In this document: piece after piece, positions 42,946 to 51,242 of the stretch
How the letters are laid out: each line of letters begins with the position of its first letter
How positions within the stretch are numbered: position 1 is the stretch's first letter
Translations under genes and position numbers: made by a program
From: Natrinema sp. CBA1119
Lineage (GTDB): Archaea; Halobacteriota; Halobacteria; Halobacteriales; Natrialbaceae
Reading direction: 5' to 3'
DNA length: 64,000 nucleotides
NCBI RefSeq assembly: GCF_002572525.1
Contig: NZ_PDBS01000001.1
Location: 2,666,001 to 2,730,000, forward strand
Notes under the pieces: model-generated
Told to the model about the DNA's origin: nothing
Seen by the model: only the letters and a program-made list of their open reading frames with translations
The model's database searches: none

Positions 42946-44109
42946 ATGAAACGTTTCTTCGAGGCCCTGTTCGGGCTGATCGCACTGACGGGCCTCCCGT
43001 ATCTGATCTACCTCGTCGTGTACTACGTTCGGCGGCCAACGGGGACGCCCGCCGACACGTGGCCTCGAGAGCCGTCGGTGAGTATCGTCCTCCCGACGTA
43101 CAACGAGGCCGCCATCGTCGAGTCGAAACTCGAGGAACTGGTCGAACTCGACTACCCCATGGAGAACGTGGAAATCGTCGTCGTCGACTCGAGCGACGAC
43201 GGGACGGCGGAGCTGGTGGAGACCTTCTTCGCCGGCCGTCAGGAGCCGAAGCTGACGCTCATCCGGGAGGACGAGCGGCGAGGACTGGCGACCGCCTTGA
43301 ATCAGGCCTACGCCGCCGCGGCGAACGAGGTCGTCGTCAAGACTGACTGCGACTCGCGGCTCGCACCCGACGCGGTTCGAACGGCGGTCGCGAACCTTGC
43401 CGATCCCGACGTGGGAGCGGTGACCGGCCGCAACGCCGAGGTCATCGGCGATAGCGAGGTCGAACAGGGGTATCGCGACATCCAGACGATGATCCAGATC
43501 CTCGAGTCCCACATCGACTCGACGCTGATCTTCCACGGCCCGTTCTCGGCGTTCGAGCGCGACGCAATCGTCCCAATCGACGATGACTCGATCGCCGACG
43601 ACACCGAACTCGCGCTCAAAATCCGGCGAAACGGGGACCGGGTCGTCTTCGATCCCGATATCCATTACAGGGAGGCCGCTCACTCTGAATTCAGTAAGCG
43701 CCGGGAGCAAAAGGACCGCCGCGCGATGGGGCTCCTCCGATTGCTGTGGCGACAGCGCGACGCACTCGGCCGCCACGGGGCCTACGGCCGCATCGTCCTG
43801 CCCTTCAACTGGTGGTTCATGGTCGTCTCTCCGTGGCTCGTCGCCACCGGAATCGCCGTGGCCACGATCGGGTCGCTGGCGGTCGCCGGGCCCTTCGGGC
43901 TGGCGACTCCGGCCGGCGTTCTCGCCTTTACGGCGCTGGGCTCGCGCGATGCGCTCGGGCCGCTCCAGCCGCTGTACTCCCTGTTCGATACCCAGATCTC
44001 GCTCCTTCGGGCGAGCGTCTCGCTCGTCCGCGCTCGAGTCGCCAGCGACGAAGCGAGCCACGACGGCACCTGGTCGCCCGACGAGGAACTCCGGGAGGTG
44101 TTGCAGTGA
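42946..44109 (+). CDS. Membrane glycosyltransferase family 2
   Basis: A 387-residue GT2 enzyme. A first membrane helix (residues 6-28) precedes SVSIVLPTYNEAAIVESKLE, then VVVDSSDDGTAEL and VVVKTDCDSRLAPDAV (DxD-type metal site), and SIADDTELALKIRRNGDRVVF for the acceptor and catalytic aspartate. Two or three further helices (about residues 290-335) end the membrane part. It uses nucleotide sugars at the inner face of the membrane, probably to lengthen a lipid-linked glycan. It is the first gene of the polysaccharide locus. Its TGA overlaps the GTG of the next gene by three bases. Confidence 0.85.
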   Translation: MKRFFEALFGLIALTGLPYLIYLVVYYVRRPTGTPADTWPREPSVSIVLPTYNEAAIVESKLEELVELDYPMENVEIVVVDSSDDGTAELVETFFAGRQEPKLTLIREDERRGLATALNQAYAAAANEVVVKTDCDSRLAPDAVRTAVANLADPDVGAVTGRNAEVIGDSEVEQGYRDIQTMIQILESHIDSTLIFHGPFSAFERDAIVPIDDDSIADDTELALKIRRNGDRVVFDPDIHYREAAHSEFSKRREQKDRRAMGLLRLLWRQRDALGRHGAYGRIVLPFNWWFMVVSPWLVATGIAVATIGSLAVAGPFGLATPAGVLAFTALGSRDALGPLQPLYSLFDTQISLLRASVSLVRARVASDEASHDGTWSPDEELREVLQ

Positions 44110-45362
44110 CGGACGTCGCGATCCTCCACGATCGCTTCCCCGGCATCGGCGGCGGCGAGGAGTTCGCACTCGAGGCCGCCCGGGTGCTCGACGCACCGAT
44201 CTACACCGCCTACGTCGCCGAGGGGACCGACATCCCGGACGACGTCGACGTGATCCCGTTCCGGCAGGCCAAGTACACCTCGCTGCCGTGGCGGCCCTTC
44301 CTCGAGTGGACAAACGAGGGAATGAACCCCCTCGAGACGCTCAACGTCGCGCTCGATATGACCGACGCCCACCCGGATCTCGCGGCGTACGACGTGATCC
44401 TCGAGAGCGCGCCGCTGTCGAAGTACTACGTCCCCGATGTCGGTCAGCGGATCGTCCACTATCCCCACAGCCCGCCTCGGTGGCTGTACGACCTCTATCG
44501 CGATCGACTCTCCTCGTTCGAGTATCCGTTCGTCGAGACTGGGATCAAGGCCTACGCGAAGGGGTGGCGGGCGCTGGACAAGGAGGCGAACGACTACGTT
44601 GACCGCTTCGTCGCGAACAGCGAACTCGTCCGTGATCGGATTCGACGGTTCTACGACCGCGACGCCACGGTCATCTATCCGCCGGTGACCGGCGACTGGC
44701 GCAACGACGGCGACGAGGGCTACTTCGTCACCTGGTCTCGACTCGCCCCCGAGAAGCGGATCGATCTGATCGCGAAGGCCTTCGCCGGACTCGACGAGCG
44801 CCTCGTGATCGCCGGCGACGGGGAGCAGCGCGAGCGACTCGAGGAGTTCGCGTCGAACTACGACAACATCGAGGTTCGGGGGTACGTCGAGGACATCGAA
44901 TCGCTCGTCGCGCGGGCGACCGCGGTCGTCTACGCCCCCAAACAGGAGGACTTCGGCCTCGTCGGGGCCGAGGCCATGATGTCCGGCAAGCCGCTGCTCG
45001 GCGTGAACGAGGGATTCACGCGGTACCAGGTACGGGGCGGTCGAACGGGATTGCTCTTCGAGCCGACGGTCGCATCGATCCGGGACGCGGTTCGGCGGTT
45101 CGATTCCGACGACTACGATTCGACGGAGATTCGGGCGGCTGCGAGGCGATACGAGTACGATCGGTTCGCCGAGGGGCTTCGCGACGTCGTCGAGCAAACG
45201 GCTGCCGCCGACATCGAGACACCGGAACGCAAAGCACAGCGGCAGCCGGAGCGCCCGACCGAAGCGAGACGAACCGCGGACCAGCAGCGCATCGAGGAGG
45301 CATCACAGCCGGTCGACGACGCCGACGAACCCCCCGATCTCGAGGAGGCGACGGATCGATGA
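44106..45362 (+). CDS. Glycosyltransferase family 4
   Basis: A 418-residue GT-B enzyme starting with GTG at 44106. AILHDRFPGIGGGEEFALE is the N-terminal glycine loop. FVTWSRLAPEKRIDLIAKAF near residue 205 and PKQEDFGLVGAEAMMSGKPLL near residue 277 (E-x7-E type) are the sugar-nucleotide binding signatures. The last 50 residues are low-complexity Glu/Arg and probably non-catalytic. It should add a sugar to a growing glycan in the cytosol. Its stop overlaps the next start in ATGA. The donor sugar cannot be told. Confidence 0.88.
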   Translation: MTDVAILHDRFPGIGGGEEFALEAARVLDAPIYTAYVAEGTDIPDDVDVIPFRQAKYTSLPWRPFLEWTNEGMNPLETLNVALDMTDAHPDLAAYDVILESAPLSKYYVPDVGQRIVHYPHSPPRWLYDLYRDRLSSFEYPFVETGIKAYAKGWRALDKEANDYVDRFVANSELVRDRIRRFYDRDATVIYPPVTGDWRNDGDEGYFVTWSRLAPEKRIDLIAKAFAGLDERLVIAGDGEQRERLEEFASNYDNIEVRGYVEDIESLVARATAVVYAPKQEDFGLVGAEAMMSGKPLLGVNEGFTRYQVRGGRTGLLFEPTVASIRDAVRRFDSDDYDSTEIRAAARRYEYDRFAEGLRDVVEQTAAADIETPERKAQRQPERPTEARRTADQQRIEEASQPVDDADEPPDLEEATDR

Positions 45363-46480
45363 CGGCGAGCACGACCGCTCGCGGTCGAGGCGGCGACTCG
45401 AGCGGTGCTAGTCGAGACAGTGATTCAGTGGGACAGACGGGGACGGAGACGCCGCGTCCGCGGCGCGCTGCGACGAGCGACCGGTGTTTGCTCTATCAGA
45501 ACAGCGACGCACACCCCGCACACCGCGTCTTTGCCGACGCCGTGAACGCCGACCGTCGTCACTTCGAGACCGGCGCTCGAGCGCCCGAACCGAACGGAAA
45601 CACCGAGCGGACCATCGATCGACTTCGGACCGCAGGGACGTTGCCGGCGTACGATACCGTCATCGCGGAGGGGAGCGCGCCGCTCCAGACCGGACTCGCG
45701 TACAAACTGCGGCGGCCGGGAACGACCCTCGTCTATCTCGCCGCAGACGAGACGTTTGACACCCTTTCCGAGCGGCCGACGCGACACCTCTGGCGCGGTC
45801 TCAGACCCCTCTCGAGCCGGCTGCTGGACGGCGTGATCGCGGTCGGTCACGACGTCTACCGCTGGGCGCGGCCGTACATCGGCGATGTCCCGGTCGCGTA
45901 CGTCCGGCCGCCGATCGTCGCCGAGAAGTACGAGCGACTCGCGTCGCTCTCGCCGAACTCGCCTCAGGATCCGTTCACGATCCTCTCGGCGGGCGAGGCC
46001 AAACCCGCGAACGGCTACGACCGACTGACTCGAGCGGTCAGACGGTTTGCGAGGACCGTCGACGCCGACGTTCGACTGGTTGTCCTCGGCGAGGGCCACG
46101 AGGTGGAAGCGTACGCGGACAGATCGCACGTGATCACGCCCGGATTCGTCGATCTGGATACCTTCGCTGACTGGTTCGACCGCGCGAGCGTCTACGTCCA
46201 GTCGTCGCGGGGCGACGCGTTTCCCGTCGCGGCGCTCGAGGGGATCCTGTCGGGGACGCCGACGATGGTCACCGACGCGACCGGCGTTCGGGAGTTACTG
46301 CCGTCTCGACAGGTCGTTCCGCCGACCGAGGCGGGCCTGCTCGAGGGTCTGTTTGACAGCTTCGAGCGGGCGCCGTCGGAGCGCCGAGCCGTCGGTCGCG
46401 AGCAGCGAAGCCTCGTGACCGACCTGACCGAATCGAATCAGGGCGACCGATTCAGCGCCGCACTCGCGCAATTCACATGA
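45359..46480 (+). CDS. Glycosyltransferase family 4-like
   Basis: A 373-residue GT-B-type enzyme with a 40-residue low-complexity start. ILSAGEAKPANGYDRLTRAV near residue 203 and SSRGDAFPVAALEGILSGTP near residue 283 mark the C-terminal nucleotide-sugar domain. The glutamate pair typical of GT4 is weakly seen (ALEGILSG). The N-terminal domain is short and lacks the usual glycine loop, so this member is diverged. It sits between the GT4 gene and the first sulfatase-like gene, with ATGA overlaps on both sides, so co-translation is likely. Confidence 0.8.
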   Translation: MTASTTARGRGGDSSGASRDSDSVGQTGTETPRPRRAATSDRCLLYQNSDAHPAHRVFADAVNADRRHFETGARAPEPNGNTERTIDRLRTAGTLPAYDTVIAEGSAPLQTGLAYKLRRPGTTLVYLAADETFDTLSERPTRHLWRGLRPLSSRLLDGVIAVGHDVYRWARPYIGDVPVAYVRPPIVAEKYERLASLSPNSPQDPFTILSAGEAKPANGYDRLTRAVRRFARTVDADVRLVVLGEGHEVEAYADRSHVITPGFVDLDTFADWFDRASVYVQSSRGDAFPVAALEGILSGTPTMVTDATGVRELLPSRQVVPPTEAGLLEGLFDSFERAPSERRAVGREQRSLVTDLTESNQGDRFSAALAQFT

Positions 46481-47931
46481 CCGGGGCCGACCGACCGGAC
46501 CGACCGAACATCGTCGTCGTCTGTCTCGACACCGTCAGAAAGGACGTCTACGACCGAGACGCGACCCGACTCCGGGAACTGGCGTCCGTCCGCTTCGAGG
46601 GGATGCGGGCGCTCGCGGGCTGGAGCGTCCCGAGCCACGCCGGGATGCTGACTGGCTCGGTCCCGTCGGAAACGGGCGTCCACGCTCACCAGCGCCGGTT
46701 CGACCCGATCGACGTCGCGGACACCTGGATCGCGCCCCTCTCGAGGGCGGGATACGAATCGGTCTGCGTCACGTCGAACATCTACGCTAGTCCCGTCTTC
46801 GGGTTCGACCGGTTCTTCGACCGGACGGTCCCCGTCTCGCCGAGTCGCAGGCTGCCAGCGGGGATGGACGTTCAGCGACACATCTCCAATCGATCGACCG
46901 AGGGCATGGAGGCTTACGCCGATTTCGTCCGGCAGGCCCTCGACCACGATTATCCGCTGCGATCGCTGGCCAACGGCGTCCTCCTCAAACTGGACGACGT
47001 GAGTCGGAAGCTGCCGATCGAGAAGCCGACCGACTTCGGCGGTCGGTCGATCGCTCGAGCCCTCGAGCGCGAGGTCACCGAGCCAGACGGGCCGGTGCTC
47101 GCCTTCGCCAACCTCATGGACGCCCACGGCCCCCACACCCCGTTTCGCGGGTTGGACGACTCGATTCACGGCGTTTCCGCGGCGTTCCACTCGAGTTCGT
47201 TCCGGGACTCGGACGTGAACGCCGCGAACGGTCTCGGCGAGTTCGAATCGTCCGTCGAGCACGTCCGCCGACTGTACGCCGCGACCGTCGACTACCTCGA
47301 CCGGCTCGTCGCCGACCTCGTGAGGGCACTGGAGACCGGCGACGACCGCGAGTCGATCCTGATCGTGACGGCGGACCACGGTGAAAACCTCGGCTACGAA
47401 TCCGACGGCTACCTCATGAACCATATGAGCAGCCTCTCGGAGGGGCTGTTGCACGTTCCGTTCGACATCGTTTCTACGAGCGACCGCGCCCTCGAGGTCG
47501 CGGAAGAGACTCCCGTCGACGTGGACGGGCTCAGTTCTCACGCCGATCTCGGCGACGTGATTCGCGCGCTCGCGAGCGAGGAGCCGTTCGATCCGTTCGC
47601 GTTCGAACGCGAGCGCGCTCGAACCGAGATCGTCGGTTCGGGCTCCGGGATCCCGGAGGACGGAGACGAATCGTACTGGGACCGGGGACAGCGGGTGCTC
47701 TATCGCGGCGATCGGAAGTACTACCGCGACCAGCTCGGCACCGAGGCGGTGTACGATGTCTCCGGCCCGCCGTCGAAGCAAGTCGAACGCCCCGACGAGA
47801 CGGTGCCCGATGGCCTCTTCGAGTCCGCCTTCGGCGATTGGATCACTGACGAGGAGCACGATGAGTCGGCGTTCGCCGAGGAGGTAGACGCGGCGAGCCG
47901 CGCGCGACTCGAGGATCTGGGATACCTATGA
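46477..47931 (+). CDS. Sulfatase-like alkaline phosphatase superfamily enzyme
   Basis: A 484-residue protein. NIVVVCLDTVRKDVYD near residue 11 gives the first metal aspartate, and ADHGENLGYESDGY near residue 296 the second metal site. The nucleophile region is GWSVPSHAGMLTG (Ser50-x-Pro52-x-His54), with Ser in place of the formylglycine Cys and His in place of Arg. The enzyme is therefore not a classic sulfatase. A phosphatase or phosphotransferase acting on a surface polymer is more likely. It has no signal peptide, so it may work on cytosolic or membrane-linked intermediates. It ends RLEDLGYL, an ending shared with other members here. Confidence 0.8.
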   Translation: MTGADRPDRPNIVVVCLDTVRKDVYDRDATRLRELASVRFEGMRALAGWSVPSHAGMLTGSVPSETGVHAHQRRFDPIDVADTWIAPLSRAGYESVCVTSNIYASPVFGFDRFFDRTVPVSPSRRLPAGMDVQRHISNRSTEGMEAYADFVRQALDHDYPLRSLANGVLLKLDDVSRKLPIEKPTDFGGRSIARALEREVTEPDGPVLAFANLMDAHGPHTPFRGLDDSIHGVSAAFHSSSFRDSDVNAANGLGEFESSVEHVRRLYAATVDYLDRLVADLVRALETGDDRESILIVTADHGENLGYESDGYLMNHMSSLSEGLLHVPFDIVSTSDRALEVAEETPVDVDGLSSHADLGDVIRALASEEPFDPFAFERERARTEIVGSGSGIPEDGDESYWDRGQRVLYRGDRKYYRDQLGTEAVYDVSGPPSKQVERPDETVPDGLFESAFGDWITDEEHDESAFAEEVDAASRARLEDLGYL

Positions 47932-47965
47932 GCACGAATTCGATTCGAACGGAGAGCACGAACAC

Positions 47966-49075
47966 ATGACGGACACGACCCTGCTAGTCACGGTTGACTC
48001 GCTTCGAACCGATCACGTGCAGTTTATGCCCCGGACCCTGTCATTTCTGGACGATACTCACGACGCCGCCTTCGCCACGAGCACCGCGACGCCCGGCAGC
48101 TTCCCGGCGATCATCGGCGGGGAGTACCCGGCCGGCAACGGGCTCGAGCCGACGGTCAGCGTCGCCCACGAGTTCGACGCCCACTGCGTCGGAATCACGA
48201 CGAATCACCTGCTGTCCGCGGAGTACGACTACGCGACCGGGTTCGACTCGTTCACATCGCCCAAAGGCGGCGGTGAGTCGCTGAAGGACAAGGGGGCGAT
48301 CGTGCTCGAGCGCGGTTCGCTTCCCTACAAAATCGCCAGTTGGGGCTACAACCGATACCAGCAACTCCGGAGTTACGTCGACGAGACCGAGAAGTCGTTC
48401 CGGCCCGCGGACGACGTCGTCGACCAGTTCCGAGCCGAAATCGACGGCCGCGAGGAGTGGTTCGGCTGGCTGCACTTCATGGAACCCCACCATCCCTACG
48501 ACCCCGACGGCGCGGATATCGACCGAGCGGCGGCACAGCGGATCACTCGCCGCGTGCTTTCCGGTCGCGGCTCCGACGAGGACGAGGCCCTCGTTCGAGA
48601 GCTCTACCGGCAGGAGATCGCCGAACTCGACGCGGCCCTCGAGTCCCTCTGGAACGCGATCCCCGATGACGCTCGCGTCGTCTTCTGCGGCGATCACGGC
48701 GAACTCCTCGGCGAGGACGGCCTGTGGGGCCACCCCGGCGAGATGCGGCCCGAACTCCTGAACGTCCCCTTTGGCACGCGGAACGCGCCCGACCTCGGCG
48801 AGGTCGTCTCCCTGATCGACGTTCCGACGATCCTGACTGGCGTCGAACACCGCCAGGGGACGCTCGAGCGCGAAATCGCCTTCGCCGCCTACGGGGATCG
48901 AAAGGCCGCGATGACCGCCGACCGCATCGCGACGAAGGAGGGAACGTATCGACTCGAGGACGGCGAGAGGGTGGAAGACCCCGGTCTCGAGGGGGAACTC
49001 GAGCGGTTCGATCCCGCCTACGTCGTCAAGGAGGACGCGCTGCAGGAAGATCTGGAGGATCTGGGATACGCATGA
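47966..49075 (+). CDS. Sulfatase-like alkaline phosphatase superfamily enzyme
   Basis: A 369-residue protein. LLVTVDSLRTDHVQFMP near residue 6 gives the first aspartate; the nucleophile loop is TSTATPGSFPAIIGG near residue 38, with Thr42 or a neighbour as candidate. CGDHGELLGEDGLWGHPGE near residue 240 holds the remaining metal ligands. No Cys-x-Pro-x-Arg is present. It ends EDLEDLGYA. The gene begins after a 34-base gap that contains a short frame (47928-47969, ATG to TGA) overlapping both genes. It probably acts with its neighbours on a shared polymer. Confidence 0.78.
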   Translation: MTDTTLLVTVDSLRTDHVQFMPRTLSFLDDTHDAAFATSTATPGSFPAIIGGEYPAGNGLEPTVSVAHEFDAHCVGITTNHLLSAEYDYATGFDSFTSPKGGGESLKDKGAIVLERGSLPYKIASWGYNRYQQLRSYVDETEKSFRPADDVVDQFRAEIDGREEWFGWLHFMEPHHPYDPDGADIDRAAAQRITRRVLSGRGSDEDEALVRELYRQEIAELDAALESLWNAIPDDARVVFCGDHGELLGEDGLWGHPGEMRPELLNVPFGTRNAPDLGEVVSLIDVPTILTGVEHRQGTLEREIAFAAYGDRKAAMTADRIATKEGTYRLEDGERVEDPGLEGELERFDPAYVVKEDALQEDLEDLGYA

Positions 49076-49989
49076 CTGTCGTCGTCCTGGCGCTCGACGC
49101 GCTCGACGCCGGACTGGTCGACCACTTCGACCTCGACGCCGTCCGCCTCGAGTCCGGCGGCGAGATCGAGACGTTCGCGAACACGCAGTCCGTGCCGTAC
49201 ACGCCGGAGGTCTGGGCGACCGTCGCGACCGGGCTCGAGCCGGCCGAACACGGGATCACCGGCGGCGGCACGAGCGAGTGGAAAAACCCCGCGCTCGACT
49301 TCGCGTCGTCGTTCACCGGTCGCCTCGACGAGTCGACCAGGGGAACGCTCGGCAAGCTCGTCCGGTCGCGGACCGGTAACCGCGAGCGCATCGGCGAGAC
49401 GGACCGCGAGTCGATGTTCGACGCCGACGATGCGGTCGTCCACAACTGGCCGGGCGTCCACGACGGACGGCCGCTCCAGCGGGCCTGGGACCTGATGAAC
49501 GCCGTCGCGGAGGGGATGCCTCGCCACGAGTTCGAGCGCGAACTGTTCGGCCTCTGCGCCCAGCAGTTCGGCTGGGCCCGCGAGATGCTCGCGCACCCGG
49601 TCTCGATCGCCGGGGTCCACATCCACACGCTCGATGCGGCGGGCCACGCCTACGCCGACGACGAAGCCGCGCTGGGTCGCGCCTACGATCGAGTCGGCGA
49701 GTACGTCGCGGAGGTCGTCGCCGCTCTCGGCGAGGACGACGACCTCCTCGTCGTCAGCGATCACGGGATGCGCGCCGCGTTCTATCCGCCCGACGCGGGC
49801 GAGAAGCCGGCGAGTCACTCCTGGCGCGCGTACGCGAGTTCCACGACCGAGACCGCTCCGGAGTCGGTGTACGACGTGCGGCAATGGGTGGAGGAACGCG
49901 CGGCGGCGTCCGGAGCGAGCGCGCCCGGGGGCGACGAGGGGATCGACATGCCGACCGACCGCCTGCGCGAACTCGGCTACCTCGATTGA
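49072..49989 (+). CDS. Alkaline phosphatase superfamily (NPP-like) enzyme
   Basis: A 305-residue protein of the nucleotide pyrophosphatase/phosphodiesterase type. VVVLALDALDAGLVDHF near residue 3 has the first aspartate, and YTPEVWATVATGLEP near residue 43 has the threonine nucleophile. HIHTLDAAGHAYADD near residue 184 and LLVVSDHGMRAAFYPP near residue 223 hold further metal ligands. It should cut or transfer phosphodiester bonds. The ATG overlaps the previous stop (ATGA). It ends LRELGYLD, close to the ending of the sulfatase-like proteins beside it. No membrane anchor is visible. Confidence 0.8.
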   Translation: MTVVVLALDALDAGLVDHFDLDAVRLESGGEIETFANTQSVPYTPEVWATVATGLEPAEHGITGGGTSEWKNPALDFASSFTGRLDESTRGTLGKLVRSRTGNRERIGETDRESMFDADDAVVHNWPGVHDGRPLQRAWDLMNAVAEGMPRHEFERELFGLCAQQFGWAREMLAHPVSIAGVHIHTLDAAGHAYADDEAALGRAYDRVGEYVAEVVAALGEDDDLLVVSDHGMRAAFYPPDAGEKPASHSWRAYASSTTETAPESVYDVRQWVEERAAASGASAPGGDEGIDMPTDRLRELGYLD

Positions 49990-49997
49990 CGGTTCAG

Positions 49998-50054
49998 CGA
50001 TGCAGCAATGCGGCGATGCGGCAATGCGGCGATGCGGCAACGCAACGATGCGGC
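49998..50054. repeat. Short tandem repeat ATGCGGC(G/A)
   Basis: Just after the NPP-like gene, AATGCGGCGATGCGGC occurs twice (50007-50022, 50023-50038), with looser copies on both sides. The unit is about 8 bases. No gene covers it. It separates the first and second halves of the polysaccharide locus and precedes a new promoter. Confidence 0.85.
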
Positions 50055-50108
50055 GGTCGGAACGAGTGAGCAGCGTCGAAACGGACCGTTCAACGGTCGT
50101 AGTCGCTG

Positions 50109-50118
50109 CATAATTATC
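50109..50118 (+). promoter_or_regulatory. TATA element before the pyruvyl transferase gene
   Basis: CATAATTATC lies about 27-35 bases before the ATG at 50144, the spacing expected for a leaderless transcript. It follows the only large gap (154 bases) inside the polysaccharide locus, so the downstream genes probably form a second transcription unit. Confidence 0.5.
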
Positions 50119-50143
50119 ACCGATTCCGGTGGAGCAACCCGCA

Positions 50144-51160
50144 ATGCGAATCCTGCTTCTCCGGACGTGGACGACGAACATCGGGAACGGCTTCATCGAC
50201 TACGGGGCGAGAGCGATGCTCGAGCGGGCGTTTCCCGACGCGGAGATCGTCGAAACGGGCGGCTATCCCAACCACGCGGCGGACACCGCGGCGCTGTGGG
50301 GCGGCACCCGGAAGCTCGCTCGGATGACGGGGATCGGGCAGTCCGACTACGAGTCGCCGACCCACCGGATTCGGCGGAATACGATGAACGTCAGCGAACT
50401 GATCGACGCCGACCTGGCCGTCTTGCCTGGCTGCGTGCTCTCTCGACCGACCTTTCGGAAGTACTACGACACGCTCCGGCAACTCAGGGAGCGAGATATT
50501 CCGATCATTATTATCGGCGGAGGCGGCGAGGAGTACGACGAGGACGAGCGGCGGTACGTCGAGGCCGTCTTCGACGCGCTCGACATCGGCGTGTTGCTCA
50601 CTCGGGACCGGACCGCCTACGAGGAGTACGGCGACCTCGTCGAGTACCTGTACGACGGCATCGACTGCTCGCTGTTCCTGGGCGACGCTCACCAGCCGCC
50701 GGAGGCGAACCGCGAGTTCGACGTCCACACGTTCGACAAGGGCGAGGAACCCGATATCGACGAGACCTCGACGCCGACGATCGTTCGGCCCGATCACGCC
50801 CCCTTCGACGAACCGTATCACTTCCCGGTCGGCGAGCGAGCGCGGGAACTGGTCGGCCTCGAGACGCCGCTGTTCGAGGCGGAGAACGTCTTCGTCTCCG
50901 ACCTCGTGACCGATTACCTCTTCCTCTACGCGAACGCGGACGTGGTGCGATCGGACCGGATCCACGCCTGCCTTCCTGCGCTGACCTACGGCAACCGGGC
51001 TCAGTTCTACTTCGACACTCCTCGAGCGAACCTGTTCGATCGGGTCCCGATCGACGGCGACGTCACGAGCGAGCCGGTCCGGTTCGAGATGGACGAACTC
51101 GAGCGCGAGAAGGACGCGCAGGTCGACGCGCTCGAGGAAGGAATCGCAACGGTCCTGTGA
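50144..51160 (+). CDS. Polysaccharide pyruvyl transferase family protein
   Basis: A 338-residue protein. ILLLRTWTTNIGNGFIDYGA at the N-terminus, the glycine-rich PIIIIGGGGEEYDEDE near residue 116, and RSDRIHACLPALTYGNRAQF near residue 270 are typical of the pyruvyl transferase (CsaB/WcaK) family. These enzymes put pyruvate from phosphoenolpyruvate on a sugar as a ketal, adding negative charge and often anchoring surface-layer proteins. No S-layer homology domain is known here, so charge or binding is the likely purpose. The ATG at 50144 fits the promoter spacing. It is followed by a sulfatase-like gene. Confidence 0.84.
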   Translation: MRILLLRTWTTNIGNGFIDYGARAMLERAFPDAEIVETGGYPNHAADTAALWGGTRKLARMTGIGQSDYESPTHRIRRNTMNVSELIDADLAVLPGCVLSRPTFRKYYDTLRQLRERDIPIIIIGGGGEEYDEDERRYVEAVFDALDIGVLLTRDRTAYEEYGDLVEYLYDGIDCSLFLGDAHQPPEANREFDVHTFDKGEEPDIDETSTPTIVRPDHAPFDEPYHFPVGERARELVGLETPLFEAENVFVSDLVTDYLFLYANADVVRSDRIHACLPALTYGNRAQFYFDTPRANLFDRVPIDGDVTSEPVRFEMDELEREKDAQVDALEEGIATVL

Positions 51161-51242
51161 GCGGAGCCGTGACGGTGACTCGACGGCCTCCTGCAGCCGG
51201 TTCCATCGCCGGGAGTAGGTTCTTTACCGGAGATATGGAACG

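Noticed and set aside
46477-47931. Calling the enzyme an arylsulfatase
   Set aside because: The Cys/Ser-x-Pro-x-Arg formylglycine motif is replaced by Ser-x-Pro-x-His, and no sulfatase-modifying gene is in the locus.
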